A stretch of DNA of 7,237 bases from an uncultured Christensenellaceae bacterium (lineage in GTDB: Bacteria; Bacillota; Clostridia; Christensenellales; Pumilibacteraceae), in NCBI GenBank assembly GCA_910588315.1, contig CAJUQF010000016.1, forward strand, positions 21,956 to 29,192, written 5' to 3'. Positions 5,808-7,237 of the stretch are shown here, one piece after another; positions within the stretch are counted from its first letter, which is position 1, and each line of letters opens with the position of its first letter. Below the pieces are notes generated by a model. The model made no database searches. It was not told the DNA's origin and saw nothing but the letters and a program-made list of their open reading frames with translations. Both the position numbers and the translations under genes were made by a program.

Positions 5808-7237
5808 ATGAATAGAATCGTAAAACATACGTTATGCGTTTTACTCGCGATTTGCCTATCGCTCGTAACGCTTACGCTTTTTGCCTGCGCGGACGGCAAG
5901 TCCGATAAGCCTGCCGCAAAGCCTACTTATACCGTGACGTTCGAATGCGATTGCGGCGAAACGCACGATCCGCTTGTGTACAAAGGTACGGCGCTTAAAC
6001 TACCTGTCCCCACACGCGACGATCATACTTTTCTCGGTTGGTTCGAAAGCGAGACCGCGTCGTCTCCGGTAAACGCCGACGCTTATACGCCAACGAAAAA
6101 CATAACGCTCGTCGCAAAATGGAAAAGCGACGCACCGGGCGCTGAAACATACACAGTGACGTTCGAATGCGATTGCGGCGAAACGCACGATCCGCTTGTG
6201 TATAAAGGCGTGGCGCTTAAACTGCCCGTCCCCACCCGCGACGGTCATACTTTTCTCGGCTGGTTCGAAAGCGAGACCGCGTCGTCTCCCGTAAACGCCG
6301 ACGCTTATACGCCAACGAAAAATATAACGCTCGTCGCGAAATGGAAAAGCGACGCACCTAGCGCAGATAAAACGATCGTCACTTTCGAAAGCAACGGCGG
6401 CACGAAATTCGAACCTATCGAGTATAACAGCGGCGCGATATCGCTCCCCGTTCCGGAAAGATACAACTACGAGTTCGCCGGATGGTTCGATAACAAAGAC
6501 ATGAGCGGCAACGCGATAAGCGGCGAATATACGCCGACGGCGAGCATAACGCTCTATGCCAAGTGGACTGCGGTAACGTACATATACTTGTACTACGGCG
6601 CGTCCACCGATCATCGCAGACTCACCTACCGTGACGGCGACACCGTCGAGTTTAAAGACATATCTTTCACGCCCGACGATATAACCGTGGACGGCACGGC
6701 GTGTCCGTTCGTGAAATGGGTGTACGAGGACACCGACACAGAGCCGACGACGATCGAAGTCGGACGCGATAACATAATCATCGTCGCAGTCTACGACTAC
6801 TCCGCCCTGCCGCCCAAAAGCAATCTCACGCAGAACTCTGACGGCTCGTACACGGCGACGGGCAACGTAGCGCACACGTTCGTCGAAAAGACCGACGATA
6901 TTCGCGTGTGGGCGGCGGACGTAACGTTTACAAAAAGCATGAGCGGCGGCGCGGGCATCGCCTTCCGCATGAGCATGAGCGGCAGCGATTATGCATACGA
7001 GGACAGCGGCTCGACATATTTGTCTGCGGTCATCGTTGCGGCGAGCGGCAAACTGCAAGTCAGTTCGGTCACGGACGGCAAGTTCGCTCAGCTTGCGGGC
7101 AGTCAGGTCGCGTTCGAAAGCCTGCCGGAAAACTTCAAATACAAATACAATAACAGCATAAACGTATCGATAGAGCTTGCCGTCGTCGACTACGGCGATA
7201 AGTTCGAGATATACATCGACCGCGAATTGTGTTACAC
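5808..7237 (+). CDS. Lipoprotein with three Listeria-Bacteroides (InlB B) repeats and a LamG-like domain, C-terminus cut by window edge
   Basis: At least 476 residues are visible, still open at the right edge. The signal peptide ends in the lipobox LFAC, so Cys27 is the expected lipidation site. Three B-repeats (Flg_new/InlB B family) follow, at about 42-106, 116-180 and 190-253. Each has the hallmark LPVP, a GWF block and a final AKW. Repeat 3 keeps the usual SNGG turn, while repeats 1 and 2 have CDCG in its place. A divergent unit (about 255-332) precedes a LamG/DUF1080-like beta-sandwich from about 338, with GGAGIAFRM and ELAVVDYGDKFEIYIDRE, similar in plan to the domain in the preceding gene. 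The B-repeats are likely extracellular spacers or adhesion modules; the ligand is unknown. AAGGAG (5796-5801) overlaps the stop of the previous gene. Its 6-base spacing favours ATG 5808 over ATG 5805. Confidence 0.87.
   Translation, partial: MNRIVKHTLCVLLAICLSLVTLTLFACADGKSDKPAAKPTYTVTFECDCGETHDPLVYKGTALKLPVPTRDDHTFLGWFESETASSPVNADAYTPTKNITLVAKWKSDAPGAETYTVTFECDCGETHDPLVYKGVALKLPVPTRDGHTFLGWFESETASSPVNADAYTPTKNITLVAKWKSDAPSADKTIVTFESNGGTKFEPIEYNSGAISLPVPERYNYEFAGWFDNKDMSGNAISGEYTPTASITLYAKWTAVTYIYLYYGASTDHRRLTYRDGDTVEFKDISFTPDDITVDGTACPFVKWVYEDTDTEPTTIEVGRDNIIIVAVYDYSALPPKSNLTQNSDGSYTATGNVAHTFVEKTDDIRVWAADVTFTKSMSGGAGIAFRMSMSGSDYAYEDSGSTYLSAVIVAASGKLQVSSVTDGKFAQLAGSQVAFESLPENFKYKYNNSINVSIELAVVDYGDKFEIYIDRELCY
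5934..6362 (+). repeat. Tandem in-frame duplication, two 222-bp units
   Basis: Unit 1 (5934-6155) and unit 2 (from 6156 to about 6362) are nearly identical DNA encoding B-repeats 1 and 2 of the lipoprotein. By eye there are about a dozen differences over the first 200 bases. Almost all are in third codon positions; only two residues differ (GTA to GVA and DDH to DGH). The period is exactly 74 codons. Similarity ends in the linker after SDAP. Repeat 3 of the protein (6378-6569) is related only at the protein level, so the duplication of units 1 and 2 is more recent than the repeat array as a whole. Confidence 0.92.

Noticed and set aside
5934..6569. Repeat array as a possible CRISPR or non-coding repeat
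   Set aside because: The units are 222 bases, in frame, free of spacers, and encode B-repeat domains with mostly silent differences.
6000..7058. Long minus-strand open frame of 352 codons
   Set aside because: It is antisense to the B-repeat lipoprotein, which has a signal peptide, a ribosome binding site and family repeats. The minus product is Arg/Val/Ala-rich, shows no domain, and its internal repeats only mirror the coding repeats.

Overview
The window looks like a piece of a low-to-moderate GC Bacillota genome, probably an uncultured Clostridia (the Christensenellales-like gut lineages would fit). The reasons are strong GGAGG-type ribosome binding sites, near-consensus SigA promoters, heavy use of ATA for isoleucine, and a lipoprotein built from Listeria-Bacteroides (InlB B-type) repeats joined to a LamG-like domain. 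The taxonomic call is inference, because no marker gene is present.

Left part (1-2550), phage-like. The minus strand carries a large terminase subunit (terL) that starts at a GTG at 1369 and runs off the left edge. It has an intact Walker A, Walker B and RNase H-type nuclease triad. Further upstream on the same strand is a 145-residue helical protein (2113-2550) that may be an ArpU/RinA-like late-gene regulator. Between them, on the opposite strand, sits a gene for a membrane-anchored protein with two SH3-like domains (1452-2102). This is the place where a small terminase subunit would normally be found, so the gene could be a phage 'moron'. The phage/chromosome border is probably between about 2560 and 2735. 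That gap holds a perfect 30-bp dyad and ends at a bidirectional terminator.

Middle part (2735-5016), minus strand. Two genes read leftwards, each with its own promoter. One encodes a winged-helix (ArsR-type) regulator with a large C-terminal beta-rich domain. The other encodes a membrane-anchored serine alpha/beta hydrolase with a long acidic tail. The hydrolase promoter is a perfect TTGACA-17-TATAAT with an extended -10 TG. The regulator has a proximal promoter whose -10 lies only 9 bases before the start codon, so its mRNA would be almost leaderless.

Right part (5091-7237), plus strand. Two secreted or lipid-anchored proteins form a tight operon with a 10-base gap. The first is a small LamG/DUF1080-like beta-sandwich protein. 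The second is a lipoprotein with three B-repeats followed by a related LamG-like domain, and it runs off the right edge. Its first two repeats are a recent 222-bp in-frame duplication. The operon promoter overlaps a face-to-face promoter reading back towards the regulator gene, and a TTGAC-CGA-GTCAA dyad lies at the expected transcription start. This arrangement suggests that the regulator controls the surface-protein operon. No CRISPR array, tRNA, rRNA or transposase was seen.
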